From an uncultured Spirochaetaceae bacterium (GTDB lineage Bacteria > Spirochaetota > Spirochaetia > Treponematales > Treponemataceae): DNA of 64,000 nt. The stretch covers positions 62,001 to 126,000 of the forward strand of contig CADANN010000021.1 in the NCBI GenBank assembly GCA_902789325.1, written 5' to 3'. Below the pieces are notes generated by a model. That model searched no databases and was not told the DNA's origin. It saw only the letters and a program-made list of their open reading frames with translations. The translations under genes and the position numbers were made by a program. Numbering within the stretch: the first letter of the stretch is position 1; each line of letters opens with the position of its first letter. Of this stretch, positions 19,836 through 29,243 are shown one piece after another.

Positions 19836-19945
19836 TTTGGATTTACTCCTAATAGTTTTTTTTGAACTTTATCTGCAGATTAGGTTCCTACCATTAATTA
19901 TGAAGTATAATCTCCAAAATGAAATAAGAAGTGTTTCTTAAGAGA

Positions 19946-19988
19946 TTTACTCCAGTCAGAGATTTGTACTATCCCTGATTGGAGTAAA
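19946..19988 (-). promoter_or_regulatory. Hairpin between the GH5 and GH11 genes
   Basis: TTTACTCCAGTCAG (19946-19959) and CTGATTGGAGTAAA (19975-19988) form a 14-bp stem with one G-U pair and a 15-nt loop. No T run follows on the coding strand, so it may stabilise or partly terminate the GH5 message rather than end it. Confidence 0.5.
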
Positions 19989-20005
19989 GTTTGAAAGCGA
20001 AAAGA

Positions 20006-21946
20006 TTAGTTTACTGAAGGATTTGCAAGAAATTTTATTGAAGTGATAGTGCCGTTAGCACCAGAAATAGTAAGCCCCTTTGATTTCCATGCAGTTGCAT
20101 CACTTGCAGTTAGAATATAGTAAAATTCCGAAGCTGTTACATTAATATTTGTCCCACTAGCCTGTCCATTTAACATATCGCCAGTATTGTAATCGGTTTT
20201 CCAATCTGCACTAGTTAGTCGTAAAGTTGCTCCACTTGCAGTAAAAGAAACTTTAAGAATCGAACCTTCTTTAGCATTTGCAAAGGATGATGCAGAAGGT
20301 TTGTATTCGCTGTTCCAGTCTATTGTTTTTTGTTCATTACTTACCGTAACTGCATTACTCTCATTCCAACCAATACTGCTTGCTGTTGGAGCAACATATT
20401 CAGGAATTGAATAACCTGTTACTCCAACTGTATCCATCATTGCTTTAATGATTGAAGGGAAATACCATGTTCCAGATTTTCTATTTAACCATCCGTGATG
20501 TTCACCGTTATATCCACCTTCAACATTTTCATTTCCATCCGGATCAGCAATCATATTATCCCAGAGAACTACAGGAATACCGGCGTTTTTAGCTTTAGTA
20601 AAGTAGTCATTAACCCACTTAATACGTTCGGCAGTGTTGTTTTTATTTGAAGCACTTGCTTCACCCATTACAACACCAATTCCCTTGTCTGTGTAATTTG
20701 TTTTGAGAAAGTTAAAAATTGATGTAAGGGACGCTTTGTCACCCGAATCGAATGTAGTATCGGAATACGCCATTGCAAACTCATTCGGGCTGTAAGCATG
20801 AGTTGAAAGCAGAAGTTTATCCGTTGCAGTATCTGTTGGCAATGTGTAATTACTTAAAGTTACCTGCATAGTTCCACTTGCCGCATAGGAAGGTACCATT
20901 ATATAGCGATATTCGTTATTTCCCCCTGTTGAACGGATTGCAGAAATACAAGTGTTTTCATAGTCTGTAATTACATCACAATAACTTTTTGCTTTAGTTG
21001 AGTCTTCCATGTACCATTCGAATGCACTTCCAACATCGCGTGGCTCATTTAAAACTTCAAAAATCAATTTTTCATCATAATCTTTAAAGGTATTTGCTAT
21101 CTGAGTCCATACTTTTCCCAAATAGGTTTTAGATTTATTCTGAACAGTTGTACTTGTTGTAGAAATTGCAAAACCGAATTTTCCAGCGCCAGTTGCTATA
21201 TTTGAAGCAGTCTGATTATCGTGATGAACATTTAAAATTACATACATACCATCTTCAATTGCCCAGTCAACAATTTCTTTTACACGAGCCATCCAGTCTG
21301 AATCAATTGTATAATTTGTTGTGTCTGTAAGGTGATTATGCCAGCTTACAGGAATTCGAATTGTTTTAAAACCTGCAGCAGCTACTGCATCAATCATATC
21401 TTTTGTTGTATACGGCATTCGCCAGGAAGTTTCTGCAGAAAGCCCAGAGTTGTTTGATGAGTCATTATATGCATCCAGCGTATTACCAAGGTTCCATCCA
21501 ATTACCAGTTCCTTTGCAAAATTTACGCTTGTTTTTATAAATTGTTCTGCTGGAGTTGCAGAAATTATACTTGATTCATAAGCATTTTCTTCACCGGTAA
21601 AATATGCTACTGCTTTAAAGTAATATTTTTTATCATTTGTAAGCCCAGTAACCTTATATGAGGTAGAACCATCAGTTATTTCAGTTATAAAAGTTTCAGG
21701 CGGATTAGTATCTCCCTTGTAGAGTTTAATAGATTCAAATGTAGATGCCTGAGGATTAGTCCATTTGAGAGTTACAAACCCATTATCTGCGTAAGCCTTA
21801 AAGTTTGTAACTGCCGACGGATTTACGACTTCTTGTGGAACATCAACATTATTCGAACTACAGCCCGTAAAAACAGCAAGTAAGAAGGTAACTGTAAACA
21901 ATGATACACTAAATAACTTTTTAATTGAGGTTGTATTAATTTTCAT
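20006..21946 (-). CDS. GH5 endoglucanase-type lipoprotein with FnIII and C-terminal module
   Basis: 646 residues. Lipobox AVFTGC (Cys29), a fibronectin type III domain (about 45-132), a GH5 catalytic barrel (about 140-510) and a C-terminal beta-rich module (about 525-646), possibly a carbohydrate-binding domain. Catalytic residues: acid/base Glu301 in FEVLNEPRD and nucleophile Glu429 in VVMGEAS; IGWNLGNTLDAY and ILNVHHDN are further family blocks, reminiscent of GH5 subfamily 4 cellulases/xyloglucanases. It probably acts on the cell surface. The start is ATG 21946, with GGAGG upstream; the earlier ATG at 21958 overlaps the ribosome site. Confidence 0.93.
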   Translation of the reverse strand: MKINTTSIKKLFSVSLFTVTFLLAVFTGCSSNNVDVPQEVVNPSAVTNFKAYADNGFVTLKWTNPQASTFESIKLYKGDTNPPETFITEITDGSTSYKVTGLTNDKKYYFKAVAYFTGEENAYESSIISATPAEQFIKTSVNFAKELVIGWNLGNTLDAYNDSSNNSGLSAETSWRMPYTTKDMIDAVAAAGFKTIRIPVSWHNHLTDTTNYTIDSDWMARVKEIVDWAIEDGMYVILNVHHDNQTASNIATGAGKFGFAISTTSTTVQNKSKTYLGKVWTQIANTFKDYDEKLIFEVLNEPRDVGSAFEWYMEDSTKAKSYCDVITDYENTCISAIRSTGGNNEYRYIMVPSYAASGTMQVTLSNYTLPTDTATDKLLLSTHAYSPNEFAMAYSDTTFDSGDKASLTSIFNFLKTNYTDKGIGVVMGEASASNKNNTAERIKWVNDYFTKAKNAGIPVVLWDNMIADPDGNENVEGGYNGEHHGWLNRKSGTWYFPSIIKAMMDTVGVTGYSIPEYVAPTASSIGWNESNAVTVSNEQKTIDWNSEYKPSASSFANAKEGSILKVSFTASGATLRLTSADWKTDYNTGDMLNGQASGTNINVTASEFYYILTASDATAWKSKGLTISGANGTITSIKFLANPSVN

Positions 21947-22047
21947 ATTCGCCTCCATAAGATAATTAATATACGTAATGATTATAAAAGCATACTTTTA
22001 ATAATGCTATTCAAAAAGGTTAAATAATGGAGTTTTATTGAATAGAT

Positions 22048-22078
22048 AAAAAAAATCCCCGATGCTAAATCGGGGATT
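22048..22078 (-). terminator. Terminator of ilvC
   Basis: On the minus strand AATCCCCGAT, loop TTAGC, ATCGGGGATT followed by a T run (22055-22048). Perfect 10-bp stem directly after ilvC. Confidence 0.92.
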
Positions 22079-22100
22079 CGGACGGCTATTGAATATAAAA

Positions 22101-23579
22101 TTAAAGAACAGGTTTCATTGCAGTCATATACTCGCGAAGTTTTCTACCAACCACTTCAATTGGATGATTTCTAATTTCTGCGTTTACTGCTACGAGTTCT
22201 GCGTTGTTTACGCCGTTATCTTTTGCATCGAGGCCTTTTCCAATAACGTCTGTGTGGAGTTTTGGCATAAGGTCTTTTGCCATCATTGGAGCTGCAACGC
22301 GGCTGAAGAGGTAACATCCGTACTCTGCTGTATCAGAAATTACGCGGTTCATTTCGTAGAGGCGCTTGCGGTCAATGAGGTTTGCGATAAGAGGAACTTC
22401 GTGGAGTGATTCGTAGTAAGCTGATTCAGGTTTAATTCCAGCATCAACCATAGTTTCGAATGCAAGTTCACAACCAGCCTTAACCATAGCAACCATCAAA
22501 ATACCTTTGTCAAAGTATTCCTGTTCTGTGATTTCATCACTAGCTTCTGCGTTCTTCTCGAATGCAAGTTTACCTGTATCTTCACGCCAAGCGAGCAAAT
22601 CTTTGTCACCGGCAGCCCAGTCCTGCATCATTGTGCTAGAGAACTTTCCGCTGATAATATCATCCATGTGCTTCTGATAGAGAGGAGCAAGGAGCTTTTT
22701 AATATCTTTAGAAAGCTGATTAGCCTTAATTTTTGCAGGGTTAGAAAGGCGGTCCATCATATTTGTGATTCCACCCCATTTGAGAGCCTCACAAATTGCG
22801 TTCCATCCGTGCATAAGGAATTTAGTTGCATATTCAGGAGAAATGCCTTCTTCAATCATCTTGTCGTAGCAAACGATTGTACCAGCCTGGAGCATACCAC
22901 AGAGAATTGTCTGCTCGCCCATAAGGTCAGATTTAACTTCTGCAACGAATGAAGATTCAAGAACACCAGCCTTTGAACCACCCATACCTACAGCGAGAGC
23001 CTTAGCATATGCCCAGCCCTTTCCTTCAGGATCGTTTACTGGGTGAACGGCGATAAGATCTGGTACACCGAATCCACGCTGGAACTCGTGCCAAACTTCT
23101 GTACCTGGTCCTTTTGGAGCACACATTACAACAGTGATATCAGGGCGAATCTGCATTCCCTCTTCAATCATATTGAATCCGTGGCTATACCAGAGAGCAG
23201 AGCCCTTCTTCATTTTTCCCATTATGTCGTTAATAACTTTTGAGTGCTGTTTATCTGGAGTAAGGTTTCCTACGAGATCGGCAGTTGGAATCATTTCATC
23301 GTAGTTACCCACTTTAAATCCGTTTTCAGTAGCGTTTTTCCAAGACTGGCGTTTTTCTGCAATAGCTGCATCACGCAAAGCATAGCTGACGTCCAAACCA
23401 GAATCGCGCAAACATAAGCCCTGGTTTAATCCCTGAGCACCGCAACCAACGATTACGATTTTCTTACCTTTAAGTGCGTTAACACCGTCAGCAAATTCTT
23501 CCTTAGCCATAGAGCGGCAGTGACCAAGCTGAAGACGTGCCTCTCTCCATGGAATTGAGTTAAAATAGTTGTTTCCCAT
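22101..23579 (-). CDS. ilvC: Ketol-acid reductoisomerase, class II
   Basis: 492 residues, the long class II form as in E. coli (491 aa). It converts acetolactate/acetohydroxybutyrate to the dihydroxy acids of valine, leucine and isoleucine synthesis with NADPH. The N-terminus is [20 protein letters not shown]; the dinucleotide motif [10 protein letters not shown] lies near residue 46; the duplicated C-terminal knotted domains follow, with [24 protein letters not shown] precedes ATG 23579. It is a single gene with its own terminator; no other ilv gene is nearby. Confidence 0.96.
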   Translation of the reverse strand: MGNNYFNSIPWREARLQLGHCRSMAKEEFADGVNALKGKKIVIVGCGAQGLNQGLCLRDSGLDVSYALRDAAIAEKRQSWKNATENGFKVGNYDEMIPTADLVGNLTPDKQHSKVINDIMGKMKKGSALWYSHGFNMIEEGMQIRPDITVVMCAPKGPGTEVWHEFQRGFGVPDLIAVHPVNDPEGKGWAYAKALAVGMGGSKAGVLESSFVAEVKSDLMGEQTILCGMLQAGTIVCYDKMIEEGISPEYATKFLMHGWNAICEALKWGGITNMMDRLSNPAKIKANQLSKDIKKLLAPLYQKHMDDIISGKFSSTMMQDWAAGDKDLLAWREDTGKLAFEKNAEASDEITEQEYFDKGILMVAMVKAGCELAFETMVDAGIKPESAYYESLHEVPLIANLIDRKRLYEMNRVISDTAEYGCYLFSRVAAPMMAKDLMPKLHTDVIGKGLDAKDNGVNNAELVAVNAEIRNHPIEVVGRKLREYMTAMKPVL

Positions 23580-23696
23580 TTTGAAGCCTCTTTTAAGTGA
23601 TTGTTAATATCTTTAGTATAATTGAAAGTTATAATTGCGTAAAGTAGAGTTATGAATTATGTGAGATTATTATAGAAAGAAATAGTAATCAGATAT

Positions 23697-23756
23697 GCGA
23701 AAACGTTTGCGAAAAACATGCTTTTGGGTGTACAATGGTAGCGACAACGTTTTAGT
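23697..23756 (+). promoter_or_regulatory. lacI-family gene promoter with two operator-like sites
   Basis: Promoter TTGCGA (23707-23712), 18 bp, TACAAT (23731-23736). Site 1, GCGAAAACGTTTGCG (23697-23711), overlaps the -35 box; site 2, GCGACAACGTTTTAGT (23741-23756), covers the probable start of transcription. Both are LacI-type inverted repeats around a central CG, indicating autoregulation. Confidence 0.7.
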
Positions 23757-23769
23757 GGAGGCGTATATT

Positions 23770-24777
23770 TTGGTTACGCTAAAAGACATTGCTAGGGAAT
23801 GTAATGTTTCCTTTTCTACGGTAAGTAAGGCGCTTAAGGGAAGCCCTGAAATCAGCATTGAGACGACAGAGTTTATTCAGAAAAAAGCACATGAGATGGG
23901 ATATCACCCGAACATTGCGGCACGAAGCCTTCGTACTAACCGCACTTATGATATTGGTGTAATTTTTGAAGATAAAACCGGGGCGGGTTTTCAACATCAG
24001 TATTTTGCTACTATTATAAGTGGTATTCAAAAGGTTGCCTTCAGCAAAGGTTATGAAATGACTTTTGTGAGCGGCGATTCTACAAAAAATTACGACTACT
24101 ACTCTCACGCACTTGCACGTAGTTATGATGGAGTTGCTATTCTTTCTTGTGATTATACCTCCTCTGGAATTACACAACTTGTAAAAAGTGACATTCCGAC
24201 AGTGACTCTCGATTATTTTTATGATATTGATCACGCTGCAGTTTTGAGTGACTACTCAGCAGGCATCGATGAGCTTCTTGAATATGTAATTTCTTGTGGC
24301 CACAAAAAGATTGCTATGATTCACGGAGAAAAAACCTGGGTTACTGAACAGCGTATTGCAGCATTTAAGGCTATCTGCGAACGCCACGGTATTAAAGTTC
24401 CGCCGGAATATTTTGCAGAAGGTCTATATCATGATCCTGTAACAAGCTCGGCAGCAACAGAAGTTTTTCTTTCACTTCCTGAACCTCCAACCTGTATTTT
24501 TTACCCGGATGATTACGCAGCCCTTGGAGGTATTCGCGAACTGAACAGCAGAGGGCTCACACCTGGTAAAGATATCAGTATTGTAGGGTATGATGGAATC
24601 GCCCTCACCTCTATGATGATTCCACCACTCACAACTTACGAGCAGAATGGGGAAACAATTGGCCGCACCATAGCAGAAGCACTGCTTGCAAAAATCGAAA
24701 ATCCAGATGCAGCGACACCACGAAAAGAAATGGTTACAGGCCGGCTCATAAAGGGTGGCACGGTTGTAAAGTTGTAA
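23770..24777 (+). CDS. LacI-family transcriptional regulator
   Basis: 335 residues. The DNA-binding helix-turn-helix VTLKDIARECNVSFSTVSKA starts at residue 2, and hinge IAARSLRTNRTYDIGVIF joins it to a periplasmic-binding-protein-like sensor domain (YPDDYAALGGIRELNSRGL; ISIVGYDGIALTSMMIPPLT). The start is TTG 23770, eight bases after GGAGG; the frame runs upstream to 23695, but that part covers the promoter and first operator. It is divergent from ilvC and directly upstream of cellobiose phosphorylase, whose promoter carries the same operator. It most likely represses both, with a beta-glucoside as inducer; the inducer is inference. Confidence 0.93.
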   Translation: MVTLKDIARECNVSFSTVSKALKGSPEISIETTEFIQKKAHEMGYHPNIAARSLRTNRTYDIGVIFEDKTGAGFQHQYFATIISGIQKVAFSKGYEMTFVSGDSTKNYDYYSHALARSYDGVAILSCDYTSSGITQLVKSDIPTVTLDYFYDIDHAAVLSDYSAGIDELLEYVISCGHKKIAMIHGEKTWVTEQRIAAFKAICERHGIKVPPEYFAEGLYHDPVTSSAATEVFLSLPEPPTCIFYPDDYAALGGIRELNSRGLTPGKDISIVGYDGIALTSMMIPPLTTYEQNGETIGRTIAEALLAKIENPDAATPRKEMVTGRLIKGGTVVKL

Positions 24778-24790
24778 AACAGATTACGCC

Positions 24791-24822
24791 GTCATTGCGA
24801 GCACAAAGTGCGATGCAATCCA
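24791..24822 (+). repeat. Dispersed palindromic-repeat fragment
   Basis: CGTCATTGCGAGCACAAAG and TGCGATGCAATCC in sequence resemble the common intergenic 'GTCATTGCGAGC...GCAATCC' repeat seen in many bacterial genomes. Possibly one half of the same element family as the palindromes at 59094 and 61270. Confidence 0.45.
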
Positions 24823-24833
24823 TTCAAATTCAT

Positions 24834-24882
24834 TTGCATAAAAATTAATCTTACGCTATACTTTTACTACAACGTTTTCGCT
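24834..24882 (+). promoter_or_regulatory. Cellobiose phosphorylase promoter and LacI-type operator
   Basis: TTGCAT (24834-24839), 17 bp, TATACT (24857-24862). The operator TACAACGTTTTCGC (24868-24881) covers the expected start of transcription near 24869. Its core matches the two sites in front of the adjacent lacI-type gene. Confidence 0.7.
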
Positions 24883-24919
24883 TTTTTATGAAAACCACTA
24901 AAACAAACAGGAGATGCAC

Positions 24920-27397
24920 ATGAAGTTCGGACACTTTGATGATGCAAAACGCGAGTATGTAATTGATACTCCGCGCACACCTTACCCTTGGATTAACTAT
25001 CTTGGTACTCAGGGATTTTTCTCGTTAATTTCTAACACAGCCGGAGGATACAGCTTCTATAAAGATGCTCGTCTCCGCCGTATTACACGTTACCGCTACA
25101 ACAACGTACCTATTGATATGGGCGGACGTTATTTTTACATCAACGATAACGGTACAATCTGGAACCCTGGCTGGTCTCCTGTAAAGACTGAGCTCGACTC
25201 TTATAAATGCCGCCACGGTATGGGCTACACTGTAATCACTGGTAAAAAGAATGGCCTTAAAGCTGAAGTTACTTTCTTTGTTCCACAGGACTACGATGGA
25301 GAAGTTCAGCAGGTAGTTCTTACTAACGAAAGCGGATCAGACAAGACTTTCAAATTCTGGTCATTTGCAGAATGGTGTCTTTGGGATGCTCAGGATGACT
25401 GCACAAACTTCCAGAGAAACTTCTCTACTGGTCGTGTAGAAATCAAAGATTCAACAATCTACCATAAAACTGAATACCGCGACCGCCGCAATCATTTTGC
25501 ATTCTATTATGTAAACGACAAGATTGACGGATACGATACAGACCGCGACACCTTCATTGGGCTTTACAACGGCTTCAACAATCCTCAGCAGGTTCTCGAC
25601 GGAAAGTGCGGAAACTCTCTTGCTGACGGTTGGTCTCCAATCGCTTCTCACTTCAAGGAAATTACACTCAAGGCTGGCGAGTCAAAAACTCTCGTATTCA
25701 TCCTTGGTTATGTAGAAATGCCTGTAGACAAAAAGTTCGAAGCAGACGGCAAGACAATCAACAAAGAAAAAGCTCTTGCTATGATGGAAAAATATAACAC
25801 TCCAGAAAAGTTTGCTGCTGGTATGGCTGAGCTCCGCGCTTACTGGGATAAACTCCTTGGTATCCTCAACGTAAACACACCAGAAGACAAAGTAAACCGC
25901 ATGGTAAACATCTGGAACCAGTATCAGTGTATGGTTACTTTCAATCTTTCACGTTCTGCTTCTTACTTCGAGTCAGGAATTGGCCGTGGTATGGGCTTCC
26001 GCGATTCAAACCAGGATATCCTTGGTTTCGTTCATCAGATTCCAGACCGCGCACGCGAAAGACTTATCGACATTGCTTCTACTCAGCTTGAAGACGGTGG
26101 ATGCTACCATCAGTATCAACCACTTACAAAGAAGGGAAATGCAGACATCGGTGGAGACTTCTCTGATGACCCACTCTGGATGATTCTTTCTGTATCAGCT
26201 TACATCAAGGAAACTGGCGACTGGTCAATCCTCGACGCAAAGGTTCCTTACGATAACGATGAGTCAAAAGCAAAATCAATGCTCGACCACCTTACAGTAA
26301 GCTTCTATCACATTGTAAATAACAAGGGACCACACGGACTTCCACTTGCAATGCGCGCAGACTGGAACGACTGTATCAACCTTTCTTGTTTCTCAGACAC
26401 ACCAGGTGAAAGCTTCCAGACATATACAAACCCTAAGTTCAAGGCAGAAGGCGGCTACTCAAAGGTTGCTGAATCTGTATTCGTTGCAGCTTTGTTCACA
26501 TACACTGGTCCAAATTTCGTTGGCATCTTGAATCACCTTGGAATGAATGACGAAGCCGCTAAGGCTCAGGCAGAAATCGACAAGATGAAGAAAGCTATGA
26601 TGGATTCTGCATGGGACGGAAACTGGTTTATGCGTGCTTACGACGCTTACGGCAAGAAGATGGGTTCTAAGGAATGCGAAGAAGGACAGATTTTCATTGA
26701 GCCTCAGGGCTTTGCAATCATGTCTGATATCGACAAGGATGCAACAAAGAAGACTCTCGCTGCTATCGACGAGCGCCTTAACACAAAGCACGGTCTTGTT
26801 TTGAACAACCCTGCATTCAGCAAGTACTATGTTGAATACGGTGAAATCTCAACATATCCAGGCGGATACAAAGAGAACGCTGGTATCTTTACTCATAACA
26901 ACGCATGGATTATCTGTGCAGCAGCTTATGCCGGTGAAGGAAACCAGGCTTTCAAATATTACTCAGAAATTGCACCTGCATACACAGAAGAAACTTCTGA
27001 CATCCACAAGACAGAACCATATGTATATGGCCAGATGATTGGTGGTAAGGATGCAGGTTCGGACATCGGACAGACAGGTAAAAACTTTGGACAGGGAAAG
27101 AACTCTTGGCTTACAGGTACTGCAGCATGGAACATGGTTGCAATCAGCCAGTACATTCTGGGTATTCAGCCAGACTTCGACGGACTCAAGGTAGATCCTT
27201 CTATTCCTTCTGATTGGGACGGCTTTACAGCAACTCGTCTCTTCCGCGGTGCTAAGTACAACATAACAATCAAAAACCCAAGCCACGTTTGCAAAGGCGT
27301 AAAGAGCATGGTTGTAGACGGCGCTGAAGTTAGCGGATGCGTAGTTCCATTTGTGGAAGGTAAGAAAGAAGTTAATGTTGAGATAACATTAGGCTAA
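24920..27397 (+). CDS. Cellobiose phosphorylase, GH94
   Basis: 825-residue cytoplasmic enzyme splitting cellobiose with phosphate into glucose 1-phosphate and glucose. It closely resembles the clostridial enzymes I remember: [15 protein letters not shown], then [11 protein letters not shown] and [19 protein letters not shown]. The (alpha/alpha)6 barrel carries RADWNDCIN (479-487) with the general-acid Asp, and [13 protein letters not shown] near 655. The start is ATG 24920, six bases after GGAG; ATG 24914 overlaps the ribosome site. Codon use is strongly biased (GAC, CGC, AAG), suggesting high expression. It is controlled by the adjacent regulator's operator and followed by a structured RNA element and terminator. 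Confidence 0.95.
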   Translation: MKFGHFDDAKREYVIDTPRTPYPWINYLGTQGFFSLISNTAGGYSFYKDARLRRITRYRYNNVPIDMGGRYFYINDNGTIWNPGWSPVKTELDSYKCRHGMGYTVITGKKNGLKAEVTFFVPQDYDGEVQQVVLTNESGSDKTFKFWSFAEWCLWDAQDDCTNFQRNFSTGRVEIKDSTIYHKTEYRDRRNHFAFYYVNDKIDGYDTDRDTFIGLYNGFNNPQQVLDGKCGNSLADGWSPIASHFKEITLKAGESKTLVFILGYVEMPVDKKFEADGKTINKEKALAMMEKYNTPEKFAAGMAELRAYWDKLLGILNVNTPEDKVNRMVNIWNQYQCMVTFNLSRSASYFESGIGRGMGFRDSNQDILGFVHQIPDRARERLIDIASTQLEDGGCYHQYQPLTKKGNADIGGDFSDDPLWMILSVSAYIKETGDWSILDAKVPYDNDESKAKSMLDHLTVSFYHIVNNKGPHGLPLAMRADWNDCINLSCFSDTPGESFQTYTNPKFKAEGGYSKVAESVFVAALFTYTGPNFVGILNHLGMNDEAAKAQAEIDKMKKAMMDSAWDGNWFMRAYDAYGKKMGSKECEEGQIFIEPQGFAIMSDIDKDATKKTLAAIDERLNTKHGLVLNNPAFSKYYVEYGEISTYPGGYKENAGIFTHNNAWIICAAAYAGEGNQAFKYYSEIAPAYTEETSDIHKTEPYVYGQMIGGKDAGSDIGQTGKNFGQGKNSWLTGTAAWNMVAISQYILGIQPDFDGLKVDPSIPSDWDGFTATRLFRGAKYNITIKNPSHVCKGVKSMVVDGAEVSGCVVPFVEGKKEVNVEITLG

Positions 27398-27497
27398 GCC
27401 TAAAATCGAAAATCCGTTAAAAAACGAGCCGAAAGGGTCGTTTTAGGATTATCGAAAGAACGGCTCAGAGGCAAGCTGTGCTTGCCGCCTTAAACGG
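27398..27497 (+). ncRNA. Structured 3'-UTR RNA element, copy A
   Basis: Begins directly after the GH94 stop and is homologous to copy B after the purF-like gene. Stem P1 AATCC (27411-27415) pairs with GGATT (27446-27450). Inside it GTTAA leads to hairpin AAAACGAGCC (27421-27430), loop GAAA, GGGTCGTTTT (27435-27444), with a G-G mismatch. Identical single-stranded blocks flank it: CTAAAATCGAA before, ATCGAAAGAA and CTCAGAGGC after. A third hairpin GGCAAGC-TGT-GCTTGCC occupies 27470-27486, and the terminator follows. I do not recognise a named family; candidates to test include the skipping-rope and drum motifs. It may be a 3'-derived small RNA. Confidence 0.65.
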
Positions 27498-27528
27498 GAC
27501 CTCGGTTTACGCCGAGGTCTTTTTTTTT
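27498..27528 (+). terminator. Terminator after GH94 / RNA element A
   Basis: GACCTCGG (27498-27505), loop TTTACG, CCGAGGTC (27512-27519), then nine T. It ends just before the convergent Na/Pi symporter gene. Confidence 0.93.
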
Positions 27529-27533
27529 ATTTA

Positions 27534-29180
27534 TTATCCATTTACCAGAATTTCAGAAATATTGAAACAGTTATCGCCGATGTGCTCGATTGTACGAACA
27601 ATGTCGATGTACAAAAGCTCAGCCTTAACGTCTGCGCCGCCTTCGAGTCGTTTGCGGGCAACCTTCTTAAGATCTTTTCGGAATGCATCAATACCGTCTT
27701 CGAGTTCGCGGGCAAGCTCAAGTTTTTCTGGTGTAAGCTGCTTGTTGATGTTTATGCGGATAAACTGAAGGAACTGGCGGGCAAGTTCAATATATGGCAA
27801 AAGCCGTTCCATATCTTCGCTCTGAAACTTCATCTTCTTTTCGATAGAGCGGGAAATCAGCATGATTGTTCCGTAGCAGCTGTCGCTCATATTCTCAAGT
27901 TCATCAACAATCTGAATCATGTTTGAAATGTGATTCAACTGCTTTTCTGTTACCTGAAGAGATTCACACTTAATCAGATAGTGAGTAATCTGCTCATGCA
28001 TCTGGTCTGCATAATCTTCTGCAAGCTCACTGGCTTCACCGTATTTTTCTATAAAATCATTATTACGCTTTGTAACACCAATCTGAATCTTATCGAACAT
28101 ATCAGTTACAACATCAGTCATATCAGCAATGGCTTTTTCAGCCTGCATGATGTGGGTTGTAACACTGTCCTTGGAAAGAAGGCCGGTAAATTCCAGTTTG
28201 TATACGTTTGATGTTTTTTCCGGATCGTCTTTGATGATTTTCTTTGTAAGCGCAATAAGTGGATTCTGAAGTGGAAGAAGAATCACTGTAGAAAGAGTTT
28301 TGAAAACTGTATGCAGCATTGAAATGCGGATTGCAATATTTGAATGCTGTCCGCCCGGTGTAAGAACCATCACCAAATCCAGGAAAGGATGGAAGAAGAT
28401 GAGCGCAAGTACAGTACCGAATACGTTGAACATAACGTGAATCAAAGCTGAACGGCGGGCATCTGCATTTGTACCAAGGGATGCAAGTACTGCATCAATT
28501 GTAGAACCTACGTTAGAACCAAGGGTCATTGCAGCAGCCATTTCCCAATTGATAAGTCCGTTGAAGGCCATTGTAATTACGATTGCAGAAAAGGCAGAGC
28601 TTGAATGCAGCAGGGCTGTAATCAGAATACCAATTACAAAACCTATAAGAATGGCAAGAGGTCCGTCCCCCTGAACGGTAAAGAGCCAGCCTAACTGCTC
28701 TGGTGTAAACACTGCAGAAAGTCCGCTCAAACCAAGGAAGAGCATACCAAAACCCATGAGGGCTTCGGACCAGTTTCTGTAACGACCTTTTCTGATTATT
28801 GAACAAAAATAACCGATTCCAAATACCGGAATGGCAAAGGCAGAAATCTTAAAATTGAATCCAAAGATAGAAACAATCCATGCAGTAATTGTAGTACCAA
28901 TGTTAGCACCGAAAACAACACCCACAGACTGTGCAAGGGTCATAAGTCCGGAATTAACGAAGGTAACAACCATTACGGTAGTTGCACCCGATGACTGAAT
29001 TATCATCGTAACAACAAGACCTGTCAAAAGAGACGCAAAACGATTTCCAGTAAGAACCGCAAGCGCACGCTGGAGCTTTTCACCGGAACTCTTTTGAATA
29101 CCGTCCGACATGAGCTTCATTCCATAGAGAAGGAGGCCCAAACTACCGATAAGTTCTAAAACGGGCTGTATGACATTCAT
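27534..29180 (-). CDS. Na+/phosphate symporter with PhoU-like domain
   Basis: 548 residues of the NptA/PNaS family. Two inverted membrane repeats carry the signature motifs QSSGATTVMVV and GANIGTT in the first, HSSSAFSA and GSNVGST in the second. After about residue 340 comes a soluble PhoU-like helical domain (MQAEKAIADMTDVVTDMFDK; DELENMSDSC). It imports inorganic phosphate with sodium. Its placement next to a phosphorolytic enzyme (GH94) is suggestive but they are convergent and not co-transcribed. The promoter has leaderless layout: the -10 box lies 6 nt from ATG 29180 and there is no ribosome site. Confidence 0.92.
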   Translation of the reverse strand: MNVIQPVLELIGSLGLLLYGMKLMSDGIQKSSGEKLQRALAVLTGNRFASLLTGLVVTMIIQSSGATTVMVVTFVNSGLMTLAQSVGVVFGANIGTTITAWIVSIFGFNFKISAFAIPVFGIGYFCSIIRKGRYRNWSEALMGFGMLFLGLSGLSAVFTPEQLGWLFTVQGDGPLAILIGFVIGILITALLHSSSAFSAIVITMAFNGLINWEMAAAMTLGSNVGSTIDAVLASLGTNADARRSALIHVMFNVFGTVLALIFFHPFLDLVMVLTPGGQHSNIAIRISMLHTVFKTLSTVILLPLQNPLIALTKKIIKDDPEKTSNVYKLEFTGLLSKDSVTTHIMQAEKAIADMTDVVTDMFDKIQIGVTKRNNDFIEKYGEASELAEDYADQMHEQITHYLIKCESLQVTEKQLNHISNMIQIVDELENMSDSCYGTIMLISRSIEKKMKFQSEDMERLLPYIELARQFLQFIRININKQLTPEKLELARELEDGIDAFRKDLKKVARKRLEGGADVKAELLYIDIVRTIEHIGDNCFNISEILVNG

Positions 29181-29186
29181 ATTCTA

Positions 29187-29215
29187 ATTTTACCGAAATA
29201 GCCCCTTCTTTTCAA
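29187..29215 (-). promoter_or_regulatory. Promoter of the Na/Pi symporter gene, leaderless layout
   Basis: TTGAAA (29215-29210), 17-bp spacer, TAAAAT (29192-29187), then TAGAAT and ATG 29180. The expected transcription start coincides with the ATG. Confidence 0.6.
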
Positions 29216-29243
29216 TAAAAAAAAAATTCAGTAATATAGAAGC

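Noticed and set aside
23695..23769. N-terminal extension of the LacI-type regulator
   Set aside because: The segment is the promoter and operator; the HTH must start close to the N-terminus, and GGAGG favours TTG 23770.
27398..27528. RNA element A as a tmRNA, RNase P RNA or CRISPR/tracr component
   Set aside because: No tRNA-like ends, no RNase P core sequences, no cas genes or repeat-spacer array; the second copy has different flanks.
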